Positions 59,382 to 64,000 of a stretch of DNA of 64,000 bases are shown in pieces (position 1 is the stretch's first letter; each line of letters begins with the position of its first letter). The notes beneath the pieces are model-generated. The model was given only the letters and a program-made list of their open reading frames with translations, ran no database searches and was not told where the DNA came from. The position numbers were made by a program, and so were the translations under genes. The DNA is from Blastomyces gilchristii SLH14081 (Eukaryota > Ascomycota > Eurotiomycetes > Onygenales > Ajellomycetaceae): NCBI RefSeq assembly GCF_000003855.2, contig NW_003101681.1:5739707-5803706 (forward strand), in the 5' to 3' direction.

Positions 59382-61680
59382 TTATTTGGCTTTTCACAAG
59401 CACACCTTGCATTACTTGAAACTCGCATGGGGCTTGTAAAATCGTACATGCCTATAAATGGAGCACGAAATATAGTCCTGGTGATAAATCACAGAGCAAA
59501 AAACCGAAGGAAGCTACCGCAATCGCATCACTGTCGGTTATTAGCAATTTGCAGCTCTTTCCGGCGTATATGTGGCCCAGGTGTAATACCGGGACAAGGT
59601 ATCAAAGAAAACAAAGTAGAATGTGAACAAATTCTCCTCAAAGTTTGCTACCCTATGCTATGGCTAAAAATGGTTGATAATCTGATATGACTCAAGATAT
59701 ATGAACCACTGCTGCCAATATAAAAGAAGAATGCTTGTCTTCAATTCTTCACCTTTTGTCAATCTCATCCCCTCTGCCTGTATAATACTCCAACCTTCAA
59801 CCTCAACATATAAAATTTCCTCAAGATAGATGGTTCTGAGCATGAGTAGACAGGGAGAAGAGGGAGGCCTACTGTGTATGATATTTTGCATAAAGAGGCT
59901 GAAAGAGCTGATTGAAGTGAAGTAGAAGATGTGTGTGAAGAGTTACAGGCAGCTGAGTGTAGAATGACTAGATATTGACAAATATGAGATAATGGTGATT
60001 GATTGTGTCATTATCTGAGAGCCTTGAATCTACTTTGAGAGAGAGAGAGTGTGTGTGTGTGTGTGAGAGAGAACTAGCTTGAAAATTCAAATGTTTTGTT
60101 TGCATGAATTCTATATCTCAAATATTCAGACAGAGTAACTATGCTATAGAAAACTACTTTGAAAAATAAATTGAGCAACACAATTTAAATCCACAAATGA
60201 GATTGATAGAGCAGTTTGTATCGACCATGTTTATCTCCAGTTAAATGATAGAATCTAGATGAATAGTGTGACTGTGATGTTGACTTTTATACTCTGTTTC
60301 CATTCATGAATAATTCAATCAATCAGACTTTGATAGCTTCAAAAATCAAAACTTTGCAAGCTCAGATAACACTCAATGTGAGAGAGGTTGAAGAATTCTG
60401 CACCTGTTTTGTTTTGCTATTGAGCTTGATATTGGATTTGTCTTGCCTTCCTTGCAAGCATTCTCAGTTTCATAAAAGCACTGCAAGTGCTTCCATCCAG
60501 CGTATATGAAATGTATTAAAGTATGCACAATGTGGGACTCAGACTACTGAAGGTATATAAATTTGCAAGCTGCAAGGTTTGATCCTCTAAGAAGAGAGTA
60601 AAATAGAGGAGGAAAAAAAGAGTGATTTCACGCAGGCAAGCTCATGCCCTCGAATTTATATAAATTAGCTGCCTGCCGCCTGTATAAGGGAGTTAATTAT
60701 CCAAAATAACTAATTGTGCTTGAGCTGGCGCCGGGGATATGGTCATCACCTCAACGGAGGGAGTAAGTGATTAATGCTGATTTATTTAGGGAGTATATAC
60801 TCTGTATATCCGGACCGAAAGCCGCCCATACAATCAATTGCTTCATCAGACATCAATGGTTGATATCATCGGGCAGGCTTTGTTCGGAAGAACTTTTTTT
60901 TTCCCTTTTTCCGTTATTTGGAGGGAAAAAGCCGGTAGAGAATGAGACAATTTTCGATGCATGGGGCGACCGGGGATGATGGCTGAGGGTCGCTAATAAG
61001 GGTCCACCGATGAAAGAATACTGCGTGCGCCCAAGGACTGGGTTGTTCGTTCACTTGCAATTAATAAATAAGAAGAGTGGGGAGAGGCATTTTTTGACTG
61101 TGGTGCTCGGTGAAGCCTGCAGGAGATAAAGGCAGAGAATGGCCCCGCAGATTTGAGGCAATAATAATGTTCAAGAGAGAGCTTTGGGATACGGATAGAT
61201 GTTGTGAATGTGTTGAATGTTGATGAGCCTGACTTTTTCATTTCTTTTCTTCCTTCCTTCATTCCTTTCTTTCTTTCTTTCTTTCTTCATTTTTGCCTTT
61301 TCTTGTTCCTTTGTCCTGATCTGCTCTATTTTCATGTGCAAGTTGCATGTATCCGGGCTGCTGGAGGGTATGAATACCTTCAAGCTCTGACAATAATGAA
61401 CAGAGTAACTCCGTAGTCGATTTGCAAAACAACAACTTTAAGGGCAAAATGCGGAGTTCTTTTGTTGAGAGCCTGGGACAGATTTCGTCATTATTTATGC
61501 TCTTTATTACTCCCAATCATTATTATAAGTTATTCGGGTTAACCTCCAAGGGACCCGTTAGGTTATAGAAGTTAGTCGGGCAAAGCGTCGAACCTTCGAA
61601 CCTTGGAACCCTTTGCGGGATCTGTGACTCTGCGGCCATGGATTCGCGGGAATTTTCTTCGGCAGGATCTGAAACACAGA
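59382..61680. other. Intergenic region with simple repeats
   Basis: Includes a (GA)n(GT)n(GA)n microsatellite (about 60037-60072) and a CTTT tract (about 61266-61287). AT content rises around 59,880-60,600. No gene supported. Confidence 0.5.
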
Positions 61681-61730
61681 GATTTATATACACACCCCCT
61701 CCTTTTGATAGGAGCACCACCTACTAAATT
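61681..61730 (-). repeat. Left arm of a ~50-bp inverted repeat
   Basis: On the minus strand AATTTAGTAGGTGGTGCTCC, then a small palindrome CTCCTATCAAAAGGAG and GTGTGTATATAAATC. Pairs with 62103-62151. Confidence 0.8.
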
Positions 61731-62102
61731 ATAATAATAGGCATGGCTTGGTAATTAAATTCCCACTAATTAATACATATAAGATGGTGCAACCACTGTA
61801 TGTAGTGGTTAAAATATCAATGTTGTGCGGCCTCAGTCCCATCCCTCTCTATCCCCTCATATAATCCTCATCCACTCAAGAATCTCACTCATTCTCATTC
61901 TTCCACAGGCTCTCTACTGTAAACTCTGCAGCTGTGTCATATACAGACTGCAAGCTGCTCTGACTGTCACAGTCATAGTCATATCAGACAGGCAGACAGA
62001 CAAGTGATAATTTGAACTTCTGTGTGCATATAAGATTTCTGGCTTTTTTTTTACATACTACTTAATGGAAAATCAATTAAGTTACTAATCCAAACTCAAT
62101 CA
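61731..62102. other. Spacer between inverted-repeat arms
   Basis: 372 bp, AT-rich at both edges. No ORF or RNA recognised. Confidence 0.5.
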
Positions 62103-62151
62103 AATTTAGTAGGGGTGCGCCTATCAAAAAGGAGGGGTGTGTATATAAATC
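62103..62151 (+). repeat. Right arm of the ~50-bp inverted repeat
   Basis: AATTTAGTAGGGGTGCGCCT ... GTGTGTATATAAATC. A TATA-like TATATAAAT stands at the outer end of each arm, so the pair resembles two back-to-back copies of one promoter-like or element-end sequence. Confidence 0.8.
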
Positions 62152-63304
62152 CCTTGAAACAAGCTAGGAGGGCATTTTCTAGGCGCCTTATTAGAGCCCT
62201 GGAAGCCCACAACAGAACATCCAGAAGCATGGGAGGGAGGGGGAGAAGAGGCCCAAGACCCGTAAGAGGGATGCACACGGCGTATGGTCGAATGAGCGGG
62301 CTGGAACAAGAGAAGAGAGGAGAAAGTGCTTCTAGTCTGGTTGTTAGGCGTGTCAGTAGCGTGTTCGCAGTGCTGGGGTTTGGATGCAGCGTGTGGGTTT
62401 ATTATTTCTTCCAGGGCCCCAGGGCGTATACTGTACAGTACATAGTGGATATAGCCATATCGGACATGATATCTTGCTCGAGTTAAGCATGGGATATAGC
62501 CGAGGACAACTTGGCACGCAAGGTGAAGAGGGGCGACTAATGCAGCCAGCAAATATCGAATTCATGGGGGGATATTAATAGTAACTAATCTGTACTATTT
62601 CACAGCTTTAACAGGGAGTCATTAGTTATACATGCCAAAGAAGAATTTCGTGCCATTTTGTAGTTGTGTGATATTGTTATTTATTATTATTATTATTATT
62701 ATTTGCGTACAATGTGCTGGTGAAAGACGAATCAATCAATCAATCAACCAACCATTGATAGATAGATAGATGGATCACCAACAGCAGCAAACATCCTCCA
62801 CCTTTCATCTTCCAACTGCTGCACTCACTCACTCATCCTCCAACCTCCTCCACCTCAACCTACCTCAACCTACCTCTGCAAAAATCCTCAGCTTCACCCT
62901 TCAGCCAACACCCTCCTCCCAACTCCACCAACCAGTGTCGAGCATCAGTCCGCCTCTTTCTCCCTAGGCTTTGCTCAGCGTCACATCCCCCGACGATCTA
63001 CCAACTCGCTCCAACGCCCGCTATAGCCCATATCCTCTCTCTCCTCCCCTCCCCCCGAGCCCGCTTCTGTTTCACATTCACATCCCGCCCGATGTAGACT
63101 ATTTAGTAATAATATCGGCACCGGTACTAGCATTGGCTCCCCCCTACGCTACGTACGCCATCGATTATCACCGGCTTCTCCCTCGCTTCCTTCCCCCCTC
63201 TCTCCTCTTTGATCTCGCATTCAACACCCACACTTCCAATCTAGCACAAAGGAAGGGAATAACTTTGAAAGAATAAAAAAATAAAAATAAAAAAATAAAA
63301 AAAC
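62152..63304 (+). promoter_or_regulatory. Upstream region and leader of the F-box gene
   Basis: Contains TTA repeats (62681-62703), CAAT repeats (about 62732-62750), then a long C/T-rich leader (about 62790-63215) and an AAAATAAAAA tract ending at the start codon (ACATGA context). The C/T-rich stretch is typical of fungal leaders. An open stretch at 62115-62486 starts in the inverted-repeat arm and has no domain. Confidence 0.5.
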
Positions 63305-64000
63305 ATGAAGCTGTTCAAGCACTTCCGTTCCAAGGGGAAGAGGAAAAGTGTGGACCACTACGGCTATGAGCAGCACGAGAAGTACAGCAATGATCACTAC
63401 AACCACCAAAGCCCTCAGCACTCCGGCTCCAGCTACGGCCCAGCCATAGACTACACGCGAAACCTCCCGCCCGAGATTCTCTCTAGGATCTTTTCCTACG
63501 TCTGCCTCCATGTCCTGGACGATACTTACAACTCCTCTGAGGAGTCCATGACAGACGATGTCTGCATGCTCTGTGACATGCGGGACCTTGCCCACTGCGC
63601 AGTGGTCTGCAGGAAATGGTATCCTCCCGCTCATCGTCTCCTGTATGTCCTCTCCATAGATATATATCTATACTCCCTATCCTATCCTTTTCTTTTCTTT
63701 AAGGAAGGGTATGCAGTACCCGTACTAACCATTCCTGTCCTGGTGCTATAGATACCAAAATGTCCGTATCGATGCCGTGCATTATTGCGAGCTCGAGTAT
63801 GAATTGTCTGCCAAACGGAAGAAGAACTCGTTCCTCGACCACAACTCGGAGCCACTGGATGCGCCCATGACGCGGTTGACGCTATTCAGCAGGTCAGTGC
63901 GCGAATCTCAGCGCATAGGAAAACTCGTGCTCTCGTTACGGATGCCCTATATGACTCGAGAGGCCGGTAAGCTATTGCTGGCGCAGACTGTACTTATGCT
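63305..64000 (+). CDS. F-box protein, 5' part (continues beyond window)
   Basis: Exon 1 is 63305-63642, intron GTATGT ... CTATAG with an ideal branch point ACTAAC near 63724, exon 2 from 63752 to the edge. The split codon gives Leu (HRLLYQNVRI). The protein starts MKLFKHFRSKGKRKS, a basic start shared by a conserved ascomycete F-box family. The F-box begins near residue 52 (NLPPEILSRIFSYVC) and is completed by DLAHCAVVCRKWYPPAHRLL after an insert with CMLCDMRD. F-box proteins recruit substrates to SCF (Skp1-Cullin-F-box) ubiquitin ligases; the substrate-binding part lies mostly outside the window. Substrate unknown. Confidence 0.88.

Noticed and set aside
59877..60600. Possible further decayed element
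   Set aside because: Composition is AT-rich with microsatellites, but I could not match it to any element in the window or find ends.
43293..64000. Biosynthetic or defence gene cluster
   Set aside because: The five genes have unrelated families and no shared pathway.

Overview
The window is nuclear DNA from a filamentous ascomycete. Short introns with GT..AG ends and CTAAC-like branch points, pyrimidine-rich promoters, a DUF3431 protein and a fungal-type F-box protein support this. The layout, a long AT-rich and mutation-riddled block of transposons abutting gene-bearing DNA of ordinary composition, resembles Eurotiomycetes with RIP-type isochores (Onygenales such as Blastomyces or Emmonsia are my best guess, an inference only).

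Positions 1 to about 43,290 are a nested graveyard of retroelements with essentially no living genes. From the sequence I could reconstruct: (i) Gypsy I, a chromodomain Ty3/Gypsy element entering from the left edge and ending at 13117, split by (ii) an unrelated Gypsy-type element on the minus strand (1594-9946, 533-bp LTRs, target duplication CATGT); (iii) a decayed hAT-like element and a Gypsy III 3' fragment (13118-14333); (iv) a Tad1-like LINE A (14334-16158 plus 30042-33513) split by (v) Gypsy II (16159-30041), itself split by (vi) a full-length LINE B (19836-27993, 15-bp target duplication), itself split by (vii) a 501-bp non-autonomous hAT-like element (25561-26061, 8-bp duplication). 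Each later insertion is less mutated than its host. To the right lie two copies of a roughly 1-kb tRNA-headed SINE whose 3' third is the 3' end of the LINE (33844-34913 minus; 35322-36353 plus), an LTR of a miniature element (37270-37350), and a 5.7-kb Copia element on the minus strand (37623-43287, 95-bp LTRs, duplication GATTG). A 375-base assembly gap (23690-24064) sits inside LINE B.

From 43288 to the right edge base composition is normal and there are five supported genes: a large RA-PH adaptor protein (44170-47152, +), a DUF3431 type II membrane protein (48804-50060, -), a cysteine-rich secreted/single-pass membrane protein with two introns (52347-53730, +), an unrecognised protein with nine 24-residue repeats (55045-56514, -), and the 5' part of an F-box protein (63305-64000, +). 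The genes look like independent housekeeping or lineage-specific loci, not a cluster. A complete 411-bp TRIM (miniature LTR element) lies at 58966-59376.

The most interesting points are the LINE/SINE partnership with shared 3' tail, the TRIM and the Copia element that appear to share a half-tRNA primer site (internal fragment of initiator tRNA-Met, as in Drosophila copia), the unmutated tandem-repeat 5' end of the one full-length LINE, and a mutation pattern that seems to favour CpG and CpC over the classical CpA context of RIP.
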